From NCBI GenBank assembly GCA_003218395.1, contig QHNJ01000006.1, forward strand, positions 1 through 64,000: a stretch of DNA of 64,000 nucleotides, read 5' to 3'. Source of the stretch: Verrucomicrobiota bacterium (GTDB lineage: Bacteria > Verrucomicrobiota > Verrucomicrobiia > Chthoniobacterales > UBA10450). Both the position numbers and the translations under genes were made by a program. Positions 31,849-40,982 of this stretch are shown here, in pieces. Positions within the stretch are counted from its first letter, which is position 1; every line of letters begins with the position of its first letter. The notes under the pieces were generated by a model that was given only the letters and a program-made list of their open reading frames with translations, did no database searches and had not been told where the DNA came from.

Positions 31849-31972
31849 CGTGTCGGCTCGATACAGGACTGTAAAGAAACTGAACACGACCGACAGTTAC
31901 TCCGCCGGTTTTGCTTCGGAAAACAGGATGGCATCGCGATTGCTAAGTTTAACGTAATAAACCCTTGCTCCT

Positions 31973-32449
31973 ATGCTCTTACAAAAAACCTTACATATGA
32001 GTCAGCCGGCGGCAGAGTGCAAAGCCCGACTAGCCAGTATCCAATCATATCGGCGGCAGTTCCTTATGGTGACAAGGGCAACCGTGACTTCATCGAAAAC
32101 GGTCGATTTCAGCTTTCGCGGCCCGCTTGGTTTTGAGGCTCACACAGTCCTTCTGTCGGTCGAGAGTGACTCGCCAGATCAGTATGCGTTCGAGTCCGTG
32201 GGCGGCAATATTAACCTTGTGGGAATCGTTGATTTCGCCGAGATTCGGCGAACCTGCACGGAGGTCACGCTTGCGGTTCACTATGAGATCAAGAACAAGC
32301 TGGTTGCCTGGCTGGATCGGCGCTTGAATTTTGTCGACAGTTTTGTGACTGCCGAGCTGCGTAGCATCCGAGCGCACTTCGAAGGCATTGCGGCGAGCTA
32401 CCTCGAGCATGCGCCGGTGTTGCCCGTGCTCCAAACGGCTGGAGCCTAA
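31973..32449 (+). CDS. small protein, possibly SRPBCC (START-like) fold
   Basis: 158 residues from ATG 31973, or 150 from ATG 31997. No membrane segment or signal. The centre and C-terminus (residues 47-145) alternate strand-like and helical stretches in a pattern suggesting a polyketide-cyclase/START-like lipid or ligand-binding fold, ending with a long amphipathic helix (LNFVDSFVTAELRSIRAHFE). I do not recognise it by specific motif; the fold assignment is a guess from overall pattern. It stands alone between bioD and tyrS and is followed by a strong hairpin at 32464. Confidence 0.6.
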   Translation: MLLQKTLHMSQPAAECKARLASIQSYRRQFLMVTRATVTSSKTVDFSFRGPLGFEAHTVLLSVESDSPDQYAFESVGGNINLVGIVDFAEIRRTCTEVTLAVHYEIKNKLVAWLDRRLNFVDSFVTAELRSIRAHFEGIAASYLEHAPVLPVLQTAGA

Positions 32450-32463
32450 GAAAACGAAATTCG

Positions 32464-32498
32464 AAAGAGCCACCAAGCCAACGCTTGGATGGCTCTTT
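32464..32498. terminator. bidirectional terminator-like hairpin
   Basis: AAAGAGCCA (32464-32472) pairs with TGGCTCTTT (32490-32498), and CCAAGC (32473-32478) with GCTTGG (32483-32488), with one bulged A (32489) and loop CAAC: a 15-bp stem. The A-run on one side and T-run on the other fit a terminator working both ways, between the small plus-strand gene and the minus-strand tyrS. Confidence 0.75.
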
Positions 32499-32550
32499 GC
32501 CGTACGCGGGCTATTGGAACTGGTCCCAAGAATTGCTCGGAAGGTGGATC

Positions 32551-32648
32551 GGGCGCTCCGTCGCGCGATGTTAAGAATGGCGCCTAGGTGCATTATTTGG
32601 CGTCAAGGTCGCCGCGATGACGACTGCTCGATCCACGAATCGCACCCC
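32551..32648 (+). repeat. dispersed repeat C, copy 2 (intergenic)
   Basis: GGGCGCTCCGTCGCG (32551-32565), GATGTTAA (32567-32574), then GACTGCTCGATCCACG (32622-32637) and CACCCC repeat the blocks, order and rough spacing found on the minus strand at 10165-10256, where the copy is translated. This copy is in the non-coding gap downstream of tyrS. Confidence 0.65.
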
Positions 32649-32669
32649 TGGTTATTTTCGAGACCGCTT

Positions 32670-33851
32670 CTAGCCAATTCGCACTGCGTGCTTTTTGTCG
32701 AGGCGAAGAACTTGGCCGGGCTCAAGCCTGATTGTTCCCCTAGGATCGCGAAGCTTCACGCCATCGAGCTCCACGCTTCCCTGTTTGATCAACCGCGAGG
32801 CCTCGCTGCGCGATTTTTGCAGGTTGAACGCTTGCCGATAAACGTTCGAAACGAGCGTGACGGCTTCAAGTTTCTCCAGCGTGGTCGCGGAAAACAGCGG
32901 CAGGTTGGCATGTTCCAGATCGCGCTTGCTAAAACGCGTGTTCCATTCATCGAGTGTTTTTTGGGCGAGAGCAGCCGAATGGTAGGTCTGCACGATTTCG
33001 CGGGCAAGTTGCTTTTTCGCGTCGAGCGGATGCGCACCGGCTGCCGGCAAACGGCCAAGTAGTAATGGGTAATAGCGTGCCATCAACTCGTCCGAGACGC
33101 TCATCAGCTTCCCGAACATGTCTGCAGCGGACTCGTTGATCGCGACAAGATTGCCGAGGCTTTTACTCATTTTCTTGGAGCCATCCAAGCCCTCAAGAAT
33201 CGGAAGGAGAAAAACGACTTGCTGTGGCAGACCTTCCTCTTTTTGGAAGTCGCGCCCTATCAAAATGTTAAAAAGTTGATCTGTCCCGCCGAGCTCGACA
33301 TCAGCTTTCACCATCACCGAATCCCAACCTTGCATGATTGGATACTGAATTTCGTGCGCACGGATGGCTTGTTGGTTGTCAATCCGAGCTCGGAAATCTT
33401 CGCGCTGCAACATTTGTTGTAACGTCACACGGCCGTTTAGGCGAATGACATCTTCGAACGACATCCCTCGAAACCAGTCACCATTGCAAACGGTCTCCGT
33501 CCGCGCCGGATTAAGAATCTTGAATGCCTGCTCACGGTAGGTCGCTGCATTTGCCATCACTTCCTTATGCGTCAATTGCGGCCGGGTGGCGGATCGACCA
33601 CTGGGATCGCCAATCATTCCAGTGAAATCACCGATGATGAGAATGGCTTGGTGACCCAGGTCTTGAAACTGCCTCAGCTTTCGCAGGACGATACTGTGGC
33701 CAAGATGAATGTCTGAAGTAGTTGGATCGACCCCGAGTTTTACCCGCAGCGGCCGACCGAGCGCGAGTTTCTCGCGCAATTCAATCTCGCTGATGATCTG
33801 CGCGGCGCCTTGTTTTAGAAACGCGAGCGCTTCATCCGGTTGCATGATCAA
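32670..33851 (-). CDS. tyrS: tyrosyl-tRNA synthetase
   Basis: 393 residues. Class I signature motifs: the HIGH equivalent HLGHSIVLRKL (about 48-58) and the KMSKS loop in LDGSKKMSKSLGN (near 228-240). The Rossmann domain has KLGVDPTTSDIHLGH; the C-terminal S4 RNA-binding domain (about 330-393) has ASRLIKQGSVELDG. This is the TyrRS form with the KMSKS lysines intact. The gene opens 28 bases from the next minus-strand gene and could be co-transcribed with it. Confidence 0.97.
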   Translation of the reverse strand: MIMQPDEALAFLKQGAAQIISEIELREKLALGRPLRVKLGVDPTTSDIHLGHSIVLRKLRQFQDLGHQAILIIGDFTGMIGDPSGRSATRPQLTHKEVMANAATYREQAFKILNPARTETVCNGDWFRGMSFEDVIRLNGRVTLQQMLQREDFRARIDNQQAIRAHEIQYPIMQGWDSVMVKADVELGGTDQLFNILIGRDFQKEEGLPQQVVFLLPILEGLDGSKKMSKSLGNLVAINESAADMFGKLMSVSDELMARYYPLLLGRLPAAGAHPLDAKKQLAREIVQTYHSAALAQKTLDEWNTRFSKRDLEHANLPLFSATTLEKLEAVTLVSNVYRQAFNLQKSRSEASRLIKQGSVELDGVKLRDPRGTIRLEPGQVLRLDKKHAVRIG

Positions 33852-33879
33852 ATACAGAATAGCGCACCAGGCTGGCGCG

Positions 33880-34464
33880 CTACTTGTTTTTGTTCAGCAA
33901 CTCGCGGACCTGCTCGATCGTTAACGGTGGATTCTGCCTGTTGAGCGCCTTTTGACTCTTGCCCTGATCAAGGAAGGCCCGATTCCCTGCGTAAGAACGG
34001 CTGGCAACCTTTTTGTCAGATTGAGGGGCATCACGGACATCACGTGCAGTGCGAGTTGCATAAGCAGGTCGAGAATCTCCAACTGCTTGCTGCGACGAAA
34101 TCCCAGATGCGCTGCGCGTGCCGTGGAAAGATTGAGAATTGAATTGTCGCGCCGAAAAGTCGCGTGTTCCGGAAAAGCTTTTCGAATTGGATTTTTCCTG
34201 GAGGTAAAATGTGCCAACGGTTGCCTTTTTATTTATGGATGCCCCATCGGCAATGAATTTTTTGTTCTGCGCGTTATTCCGCAGCGCCGTGTCCGGCCTG
34301 AGCAAGCGATCGACGAGCTTGCTTTCTTGATCCTGAGCGCGGACGCAAGCGAGAGCAAATAAAACCAACAAACCGGCCGCAAGGGATTTTGCCACGACAC
34401 CTACGCTGCCGAAATAACGTCTCGTTTGTAAAGCAAATTGTCTTTTCTCTCTACAACCCAGCAA
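33880..34464 (-). CDS. secreted hypothetical protein with serine/threonine/arginine-rich repeats
   Basis: 194 residues with an N-terminal hydrophobic export segment (about 22-43, [17 protein letters not shown]). The mature part has repeated short motifs ([19 protein letters not shown] and HGTR) and ends in a basic stretch ([13 protein letters not shown]). No catalytic motif is visible and I do not recognise the family. It lies upstream of tyrS on the same strand and may share its transcript. Confidence 0.6.
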   Translation of the reverse strand: MLGCREKRQFALQTRRYFGSVGVVAKSLAAGLLVLFALACVRAQDQESKLVDRLLRPDTALRNNAQNKKFIADGASINKKATVGTFYLQEKSNSKSFSGTRDFSARQFNSQSFHGTRSASGISSQQAVGDSRPAYATRTARDVRDAPQSDKKVASRSYAGNRAFLDQGKSQKALNRQNPPLTIEQVRELLNKNK

Positions 34465-34552
34465 TCAGCGCGTGATGCGAGTGTCGTCTTCGGTTCAGCC
34501 GAGGATCGGCTTTTTATTGTTTTCAGTAGCTTACTCGGCAAATAATGGGCAC

Positions 34553-34765
34553 ATGTCTGATCATATTTACAAAAAAATTGAGCTGGTTGGTTCCTCGCCG
34601 GACGGATTTGAGCAGGCGGTAAAAAATGCGCTTGTACGCGCCGAGAAGACAGTACGCAACATGCGCTGGTTCGAGGTGGCGGAGACCCGCGGATACATCG
34701 AGAACGGCAAGATTGGTCATTGGCAGGTGACACTGAAGATTGGCTTTACGCTGGAAGACGCGTGA
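34553..34765 (+). CDS. dodecin family flavin-binding protein
   Basis: 70 residues from the ATG at 34553 ([20 protein letters not shown]); a longer frame upstream has no conserved sequence. The small alpha/beta dodecin fold is recognisable by [27 protein letters not shown]-like composition and [11 protein letters not shown]. Dodecins form twelve-subunit cages that store riboflavin-derived flavins. Divergent from the secreted protein gene. Confidence 0.88.
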   Translation: MSDHIYKKIELVGSSPDGFEQAVKNALVRAEKTVRNMRWFEVAETRGYIENGKIGHWQVTLKIGFTLEDA

Positions 34766-34788
34766 GAAACGTCAGGAGAGTAAAATCG

Positions 34789-35007
34789 TTAAACGACGAT
34801 AAGGAGGCGAAAGAGGCCGCCCAGAATTCGGCCAACCGGCAATCGATTCAGAATGTAGCCAACTACAAGCGCGCACAGCAGAGACTCTGCTGGTTTTTCG
34901 CGCACGTAATCCTCAGTCTCGCTAAGAACCGTCTCGAACTGTTCTTTCGCCCAATGCAACCCGCGTTCCGGGAACTCGGCCAACACTTCAGCAGATGAAT
35001 GATCCAT
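34789..35007 (-). CDS. small C-terminally anchored membrane protein (DUF883-like)
   Basis: 72 residues: a charged helical N-terminus (AKEQFETVLSETEDYVREKP) followed by a hydrophobic region (about 42-71). The layout, including REKPAESL before the membrane helix, recalls the ElaB/YqjD group of ribosome- or membrane-associated small proteins. That likeness is weak; confidence that it is a real gene is moderate. Confidence 0.5.
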   Translation of the reverse strand: MDHSSAEVLAEFPERGLHWAKEQFETVLSETEDYVREKPAESLLCALVVGYILNRLPVGRILGGLFRLLIVV

Positions 35008-35056
35008 GTCGCTTAATGATTCGGATTCTGATCGTTCCTTGCGCGCATAGATCTTG

Positions 35057-35974
35057 TCAACGCAAAGTCAGCCAAATCGAGCTTGCGCCGGTGCCCGGTG
35101 GAAAATCGGGTAGGGGAGGCTGTCGATGAAACGTGGCAGCGCGCCGTGCAGTCTTGAGGCCATAGCGGGCCATTACTTCCAGCGCATGCTCTCGTAGCGT
35201 CGAGCAATTTGTAGAGAGAAGGAGGTGGCTGTCGCGTGGCGCCAGATCGAGGGCATCAAGGAGCAATTTCCCAAAATCATTTTCAACGTGAAACGCCTTT
35301 CCTCCCGGTGACCGCGAAAAGGTCGGGGGATCGAGAATGATTGCATCGAATTTCTCTCCCTGGCGCGCAAGTCGGGGCAACACCGCCATCACGTCGTCTG
35401 CGATGAAGCGATGATCCACGGTTGGCAGACTATTGAGCGCAAAATTCTCTCGACCTCGCGCCAGAGATTTCTTGGAGAGATCGACATTGCAAGTGGTCGC
35501 TCCCACACAAGCGGCGCTAACAGAAAAGGAGCAGGTATAGGCAAAACAGTTCAGAAGCCGCTTTGGCGCAATGTGACGCACGTGGCGCCGGTTTTCTCTT
35601 TGGTCGACAAAAAACCCCACGGAATACCCCGCCCCGAAGTCGACCCCAAACTTGAGATGTCGCTCGGTCGCGATTGTCCGCAAATTCTCGGCTGGATCGC
35701 CAAATATGAGACGCGCAGATTCGCGCTCTTCGTTTTTGCGAGGGACGAACCGGGCGAAAATGCGTCCAAACTCAAACCGGACACTGATCGCCCACGACTG
35801 TAATTCCCGGATCAAACGTTCGCGGCCCGGAACTCTCTTGAACGAGATGAGGACGTCCCGCCCGAAACGTTCCACCCAACCGTCCTCAATCGTGCACAGC
35901 CGATGCGCATCCGTTCCCTCCGCCTGGAAATCACGAAGCAAACCTGCGTCGATCCACTTAGATTCGGTTCTCAT
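35057..35974 (-). CDS. class I SAM-dependent methyltransferase, RlmI/K-like (rRNA C5-type)
   Basis: 305 residues. The Rossmann methyltransferase part (about 125-300) has SVGFFVDQRENR, LLNCFAYTCSFSVSAA (SAM site), FDAIILDPPTFSRSPGG (the DPP motif of nucleic-acid methyltransferases) and LLLSTNCST. This matches the YccW/RlmI group that methylates 23S rRNA cytosine or guanine, but it lacks the N-terminal PUA domain of RlmI, so the target is not certain. Divergent from thrB. Confidence 0.8.
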   Translation of the reverse strand: MRTESKWIDAGLLRDFQAEGTDAHRLCTIEDGWVERFGRDVLISFKRVPGRERLIRELQSWAISVRFEFGRIFARFVPRKNEERESARLIFGDPAENLRTIATERHLKFGVDFGAGYSVGFFVDQRENRRHVRHIAPKRLLNCFAYTCSFSVSAACVGATTCNVDLSKKSLARGRENFALNSLPTVDHRFIADDVMAVLPRLARQGEKFDAIILDPPTFSRSPGGKAFHVENDFGKLLLDALDLAPRDSHLLLSTNCSTLREHALEVMARYGLKTARRAATFHRQPPLPDFPPGTGASSIWLTLR

Positions 35975-36106
35975 CGGTCGCGGTGACCTTTAATGACGTA
36001 CTTGTAAAATCGGCATTGCGCAACGGATGGGTTGCCGCTCAGTCGGGGCGTCGCTACACTCCCGCATCGTAAGGCGTCGTTGCGCACCCAACACGACTGC
36101 TGACCT

Positions 36107-36946
36107 ATGCAACACGTTACCGTTCGCGTTCCGGCAAGCACCTCCAATCTCGGCCCCGGCTTTGATTGTCTCGGTGTCGCGCTGCGCATCTATAACGACG
36201 TCACCGTGACTAGAAGCATAAAATCTCGGCCGCATACTGTTGTCGGCCAGGCAGCAGATTTGTTCTTTCATCATACTCGGCGCGCGCCTTTTTCATTTTC
36301 CGTATCAATCACAGGCAATGTTCCTCCTTCACGCGGTTTAGGGAGCAGCGTCACGCTGCGACTGGGCGTCTTGCACGCTTTGAATGCTCTAACTGGCAAT
36401 CTCGTTGAGCCCCTGTCGATCTTTCAACTATGCGCCCGGTTGGAAGGACATCCTGACAACGCCGCGCCGGCAGTTTTTGGCGGGTTCACTGTTGTGCGGG
36501 GCCAGACTGTCCAGCGCTTCGACGTTTCAGGGCTGTTATCTTTCGTTCTTTTGATTCCAGATTTCGAAATTAAAACATCTAGGGCGAGACGGATTTTGCC
36601 GCCACGAATTGTGCGTGCCGCTGCCGTGGAAAATTGTGCAAATGCATGTGCGATTACAGCCGCGTTCGCGTCGGGCAATTATCGTAATTTGCGCGGCGCT
36701 TTCGCGGATCATCTGCATCAGCCGTACCGGAAAAATCTGATTCCGTTCCTCCCGCGCGTGATCGCCACCGCGGAAAAAGCCGGCGCGCTCGGCGCCTTCC
36801 TCAGCGGCAGCGGGTCGACCATCTGCGCGATCACGTTGCAAGATCGAAACAAAGTGGCCGCTGCCATGAAGCGCTCCGCGGGATCGACGTCTTTTCGAAC
36901 GATCGTTACGACTGCCGATAACAACGGCGCCCAGATCAAAACGTAA
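36107..36946 (+). CDS. thrB: homoserine kinase
   Basis: 279 residues, GHMP-kinase family. The opening VRVPASTSNLGPGFDCLGVA and the ATP loop PPSRGLGSSVTLRLG (about 68-82) are those of ThrB, followed by the C-terminal GAFLSGSGSTICAI. It phosphorylates homoserine for threonine synthesis. Length is slightly short but complete. lpxK follows 17 bases later; the link is only positional. Confidence 0.95.
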   Translation: MQHVTVRVPASTSNLGPGFDCLGVALRIYNDVTVTRSIKSRPHTVVGQAADLFFHHTRRAPFSFSVSITGNVPPSRGLGSSVTLRLGVLHALNALTGNLVEPLSIFQLCARLEGHPDNAAPAVFGGFTVVRGQTVQRFDVSGLLSFVLLIPDFEIKTSRARRILPPRIVRAAAVENCANACAITAAFASGNYRNLRGAFADHLHQPYRKNLIPFLPRVIATAEKAGALGAFLSGSGSTICAITLQDRNKVAAAMKRSAGSTSFRTIVTTADNNGAQIKT

Positions 36947-36963
36947 AACGTCAGAACATCCCC

Positions 36964-38154
36964 ATGGGCCGTCGCCTTGAAAATTTAGAGCAGTTTGGTA
37001 TCGACGTTGTGCTGGAGCGCCGCCGCGGGATTCGCGCCACCGCGTTGCGTGCAATCCTCTATGCGTTGTCGTTTGTTTACGAACGTCTTGTTCAGCTTCG
37101 TCTCTACTTTTACAGAAAAAGAATTTTCCGCGAGCGGGCGCTTGGTTGTCTCGTCATAAGTGTGGGCAACCTCACCGTTGGGGGCACGGGCAAGACGCCA
37201 ATCGTCGAGAAATTTGCGCGCGCCTTACAAGCCGGTGGACGAAAGGTTGCTATTTTGAGCCGTGGCTACAAAAGCGTTCCGCGAAAACGAAGTTGGCTGG
37301 ATCGGCTACGCGGAAACATTGTCGACCCACCAAGGATCGTGTCCGACGGCAAAACCCTGCTGCTCGATTCACGTACTGCGGGTGACGAACCTTACATGTT
37401 GGCGCACAATCTGAAAGACGTGGTCGTGCTCGTGGATAAAGATCGCGTAAAGAGCGGTCTCTTTGCCATCGACAAATGGAAAGTTGACACACTCTTGCTT
37501 GACGATGGCTTGCAATATCTGCATCTCAAACATCGCCTGGATATCGTGCTGGTGGATCGACAAGCACCCTTTGGCAATGAATTCCTGCTCCCCCGCGGCA
37601 CACTGCGCGAGGCTCCACGAAATCTGCGGCGCGCGAGCTATATCTTTATCACTAAAAATACGGGAGAGTCTAATGGGGCGCTCATCCGACGCATCCGGCG
37701 TTATAATCGCACTGCCGAGATCATCGAGTGCGCGCATAAGCCGCTCTATCTTCAGAATGTTTTCACCGGCGAACGCTTGGCGCTCTATCGCTTGCGCGAC
37801 ACGTTTATCGGCTCGATTTGCGGCATCGCCGCGCCCGAAAGCTTCGAAGGCGCTTTAAGAAAACTCGGAGCGCATCTCGATCTTGCAAAAAGCTACATTG
37901 ACCATCATTACTATACCGAGGCCGAGCTAACGACCTTCATCAATCGTTGTATTCGGCGCGATCTGGCGATGATCGTTACGACGGAAAAGGACGCTGTGCG
38001 CATGCCCCATTTGCCGGAAGCGGACGTGAAGGTGCCGATTTGTTTTCTGCGTGTCGAAATCGAAATCCTGAGCGGTCATGAGAGCTGGGAGCATTGTGTC
38101 GCCCGCATTTGCAAACCGCAGCCCATGCTATCCCCCGAGCGCTTCTTCGCCTGA
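36964..38154 (+). CDS. lpxK: tetraacyldisaccharide 4'-kinase
   Basis: 396 residues. A membrane-associating basic/hydrophobic N-terminus (about 25-60) precedes the P-loop [20 protein letters not shown] (about 66-85) and the LpxK hallmarks [14 protein letters not shown] and [19 protein letters not shown]. LpxK adds the 4'-phosphate to lipid A precursor in the inner membrane, so this organism probably makes lipopolysaccharide. It lies in an operon-like pair after thrB. Confidence 0.95.
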   Translation: MGRRLENLEQFGIDVVLERRRGIRATALRAILYALSFVYERLVQLRLYFYRKRIFRERALGCLVISVGNLTVGGTGKTPIVEKFARALQAGGRKVAILSRGYKSVPRKRSWLDRLRGNIVDPPRIVSDGKTLLLDSRTAGDEPYMLAHNLKDVVVLVDKDRVKSGLFAIDKWKVDTLLLDDGLQYLHLKHRLDIVLVDRQAPFGNEFLLPRGTLREAPRNLRRASYIFITKNTGESNGALIRRIRRYNRTAEIIECAHKPLYLQNVFTGERLALYRLRDTFIGSICGIAAPESFEGALRKLGAHLDLAKSYIDHHYYTEAELTTFINRCIRRDLAMIVTTEKDAVRMPHLPEADVKVPICFLRVEIEILSGHESWEHCVARICKPQPMLSPERFFA

Positions 38155-38199
38155 TTTGTCATTCCGAGCGAAGCCGAGAAATTTCTCACTCTTGCCAGT

Positions 38200-38300
38200 T
38201 ATTACTCGGTCACCGATAAGCACCGATGGAAAACAGATCGGAAAAAATCGGATTTTATGGGTGAAAATCTGTGTGACTCTGTGGCTAAGAAATTCCAACC
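38200..38300 (+). repeat. AT-rich dispersed repeat-like spacer before ligD polymerase
   Basis: The 146-base gap between lpxK and the LigD polymerase gene contains CACCGATAAGCACCGATGG, then GAAAATCTGTGTGACTCTG. The ACAGATTTTCACAGA-type wording recurs as ACACAGATTTTCACAGAT at 54008. Such strings look like a dispersed family; only this likeness supports the call. Confidence 0.35.
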
Positions 38301-39218
38301 ATGCCGAATAAGGCCGAACTAATCGTTGAGGACCGCAAGATTCAGGTGTCGAATCTGGACAAGGTGCTTTATCCGAAAGTCGGATTCACCAAAGGGCACG
38401 TGATCGATTACTACATTCAGGTCGGGCCGGTGCTCTTGCCGCATCTGAAAGATCGACCGCTCACCATGAAGCGCTATCCCGATGGCGTCGAAGGGGAGTT
38501 TTTCTACGAAAAGAATTGCCCGTCGCACCGGCCGAAATGGGTGCAAACCGCCAAGGTTTGGAGCGAAAGCAACAATCGCATGATGAATTATTGTCTCGTA
38601 CAGGATTTGGCCACACTAGTTTGGGCGGCGAACCTCGCCGATCTCGAGCTGCACACGTCGCTCTCACGAAAAAACAACATCGGACGCCCGACGATGATGG
38701 TGTTCGATCTCGATCCAGGCGCGCCGGCCGATATTGTCCAATGCTGCCAGGTCGGCCTTTGGCTGCGGGATTTGCTTGCGCGTATGAAATTAAAGAGCTT
38801 GGCGAAAACGAGCGGCTCAAAAGGTCTGCAGGTTTATGTGCCACTGAACACGTCGGTGACGTACGATCAGACCAAGGATTTGTCGCGCGCGCTCGCTCAG
38901 CATCTGGAAGGCGAGCACGCCGATCTTGTCACGTCGAACATGTCCAAAGCGGTGCGTAAAGGAAAAGTCTTCGTCGATTGGAGCCAGAACGACGAACACA
39001 AGACCACCATCTGCGTCTATTCGCTTCGCGCCAGGCAAGAGCCGACCGTTTCAACGCCGGTCACTTGGGAAGAAGTTGAGCACTGCCTGAAAAACAAGAA
39101 AGCCGAGGCCTTGAAATTCCGCTCCGATAAAGTAATCGCCCGTATTGAGAAACTCGACGACTCATTTGAACCAGTCGAGAAACTCAAACAAAGATTGCCG
39201 AGGAAACAGAAGCTGTAA
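38301..39218 (+). CDS. ligD: stand-alone LigD polymerase (archaeo-eukaryotic primase-type)
   Basis: 305 residues. The LigD polymerase domain is recognisable by SNLDKVLYPKVGFTKGHVID at the start, FFYEKNCPSHRPKW, the metal motif FDLDPG, TSGSKGLQVYVPL and the third acidic site KVFVDWSQND. Polymerases of this type fill or extend broken ends with ribo- or deoxynucleotides in NHEJ. Motif II has Gln where many LigD polymerases have His (SGGKGLH). The ligase and phosphoesterase parts are 10 kb away at 28198. No Ku gene is in the window. Confidence 0.92.
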   Translation: MPNKAELIVEDRKIQVSNLDKVLYPKVGFTKGHVIDYYIQVGPVLLPHLKDRPLTMKRYPDGVEGEFFYEKNCPSHRPKWVQTAKVWSESNNRMMNYCLVQDLATLVWAANLADLELHTSLSRKNNIGRPTMMVFDLDPGAPADIVQCCQVGLWLRDLLARMKLKSLAKTSGSKGLQVYVPLNTSVTYDQTKDLSRALAQHLEGEHADLVTSNMSKAVRKGKVFVDWSQNDEHKTTICVYSLRARQEPTVSTPVTWEEVEHCLKNKKAEALKFRSDKVIARIEKLDDSFEPVEKLKQRLPRKQKL

Positions 39219-39903
39219 AGATGGCCAGCCTGTTATGAAGTGTATTTGTTGCGTAGCGCTTCTCGTGTTCGCTGCTTTCTCGCTGCTTGGAGCACAGCAT
39301 TGTGAGTCGTTCCGCGACTCACGCGGGCGTAGCTCAATCGACTTCGCCCCGCTGCGGTTATAACGATGTGTGCTCACGCGATTTTCAATTGTGCGTGATG
39401 CTCACGCTAGGCTATCCACTAAGTGTCCAAACAATCGCGTATTTCGTTACAAACGCAGAATGGCAAAATATAAGGAGGGGAAGCACAAAGGATTCAGCCG
39501 CTATCTGATCGCTCAGCGCGCAGTCCGAACCTTGTCGAGCGAAAAGTTCGCGGATTTCAAGCATACGCCCGCTCGCAGCAAGGCACTGTTGCGGATCACT
39601 CCGAATCGCCGAGTCTCTTTGAACTTAAATGGCGCGTCCCACTCGGAGTGGTTGAAGAAAGTGCAGACTCAATATCCTATGGAACTGTTCTCAAGTTAGA
39701 GCATAAGAATCAAAGCGAACCTGGTTCAGACCTGCTGGCCGCGATTAACATCGCGCTTCAGCTCAAAGATGAAAGCTTGTCGCTCTACGTATTTGATGTT
39801 GTGAAAGACTTGAGGGATGTCGCCAAAACCAAAGCACTCGCTAAGCATTGACTGCAGTGCATCAGAAACCAGAACGCGTGATCCCTATGTCCCCTGATGA
39901 GAT
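39219..39903. other. 685-base gap with no confident gene
   Basis: Several short frames run through this gap. The best, from ATG 39460, gives 79 residues with a basic start (MAKYKEGKHKGFSRYLIAQR), stopping at 39697-39699. A second, in another frame (39648-39851), gives VLKLEHKNQSEPGSDLLAAINIALQ. The two overlap as if a single gene had lost its frame near 39640-39660, but I recognise neither half. GTGAGTCGTTCCGCGACTCAC (39301-39321) is a perfect palindrome. Confidence 0.35.
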
Positions 39904-40404
39904 ATGCGCAAAGTGAATCTCAAAGAGATCCCGGAGCAGGAGCGAAAGTCGCCAAAGGGAAAGTTTGGCCGGGCATCGAAGAATATCTCGATTGCACTCG
40001 GGCGTGAACCGGAGTCGCTGGATCTGGCAAAGCGGCATCCATTCGATCTTGCGCTGGTGCGGATTCCGAGAGGTAAATCGCTTTGTCCGTATCATGCACA
40101 CGCGGCTGAGTCGGAGCTTTACCTCGTTGTCTCCGGTCGTGGAAGCGTTCGTGACAAAGATGGATCGACAATCGTGACTGCAGGCGATGCGTTTTTCTTC
40201 CAACCAGGGGAAGCACACCAGCTCATCAACGCAGGCGATGAAGATTTTGTTTATTACGTGATCGCTGATAATCCGCGCAGCGGCGGGGCAACCGGTGATT
40301 CCTGTTACTATCCCGACAGCGGCAAATGGGCAGTCGTCAACGAGAGATTTGAAGAAGTGATCGTGAAGGGGAATGAAACTGATTATTTCGATGGCGAAGA
40401 GTAA
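39904..40404 (+). CDS. cupin-domain protein, paralogue 1
   Basis: 166 residues, one double-stranded beta-helix (cupin). Motif 1 is YHAHAAESELYLVVSGRG (about 62-79) with the metal-binding histidines and glutamate; motif 2 is AGDAFFFQPGEAHQL (about 96-110). It ends in a distinctive acidic tail (TDYFDGEE). Cupins of this kind are small metal-binding proteins of unknown substrate. The next gene is its close relative, with the same start (MRKVNxK), order and tail: a tandem duplication. Confidence 0.88.
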   Translation: MRKVNLKEIPEQERKSPKGKFGRASKNISIALGREPESLDLAKRHPFDLALVRIPRGKSLCPYHAHAAESELYLVVSGRGSVRDKDGSTIVTAGDAFFFQPGEAHQLINAGDEDFVYYVIADNPRSGGATGDSCYYPDSGKWAVVNERFEEVIVKGNETDYFDGEE

Positions 40405-40421
40405 CTTTTGTTTCTATACAG

Positions 40422-40476
40422 GCAGCCGTGTCGGCTGCGCCCCGGAGACTACGGGCGACACGCCCGCCGCTACAGC
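40422..40476. repeat. palindromic element between the two cupin paralogues
   Basis: Two hairpins in series: GCAGCCG/CGGCTGC (40422-40438, loop TGT) and CGGGCG/CGCCCG (40452-40466, loop ACA), followed by CCGCTACAG, the ending shared with other GTAG...CTACA elements. It sits in the 81 bases between the two cupin genes. Confidence 0.65.
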
Positions 40477-40485
40477 GAATCCGAA

Positions 40486-40974
40486 ATGCGTAAAGTAAAC
40501 ATCAAAGACATCAAAGAAGAGTCATGGCAATCGCCACGTGGAAAATATGCTGTCTCGTTCAAGGGAATCTCTGAAGCGCTCGGACGCGATCCGAACTCTC
40601 TCGATTTGTCCAAACGTCACCCATTCGATCTGGAATGGAATCGCGTGCCGCCTGGCAAGCATAATTTCCCGTACCACGCGCACTCCGCGCAATGGGAGCT
40701 TTACTTGGTCTTTTCCGGCAAAGGAAGCGTTCGTCACAAAGATGGCACGACTGAGGTTGTGCCTGGCGACGCGTTCATTTTCGGGCCTGACGAACCACAT
40801 CAACTGAGCAACTCTAGCCAGGAAGACTTCATCTATTATGTGATCGCGGATAATCCGATCGGCGAATCGGCTTACTACCCGGACAGCGGGAAGTGGAAAG
40901 TGAACAAGTCATCAGCTGCGGATCGCGTCGTCGTAAAGCGTAAGGAAACTGATTATTTCGACGGCGAAGAATAG
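40486..40974 (+). CDS. cupin-domain protein, paralogue 2
   Basis: 162 residues from the ATG at 40486 (MRKVNIKDIKEESWQSPRGK). Upstream in-frame starts lie inside the palindromic element. The cupin motifs match paralogue 1: YHAHSAQWELYLVFSGKG and PGDAFIFGPDEPHQL, with IYYVIADNP after them in both. It ends TDYFDGEE like its neighbour. Gene duplication, then divergence, is the simplest history. Substrate unknown. Confidence 0.88.
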   Translation: MRKVNIKDIKEESWQSPRGKYAVSFKGISEALGRDPNSLDLSKRHPFDLEWNRVPPGKHNFPYHAHSAQWELYLVFSGKGSVRHKDGTTEVVPGDAFIFGPDEPHQLSNSSQEDFIYYVIADNPIGESAYYPDSGKWKVNKSSAADRVVVKRKETDYFDGEE

Positions 40975-40982
40975 AAGGAATC

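Noticed and set aside
34472-34552. Longer dodecin from 34472
   Set aside because: The 27 extra residues do not fit the dodecin fold; the ATG at 34553 starts the conserved region.
39325-39360. A tRNA-like D-arm (GGGCGTAGCTCAATCG)
   Set aside because: No pairing acceptor, anticodon or T arm follows, so it is not a tRNA.
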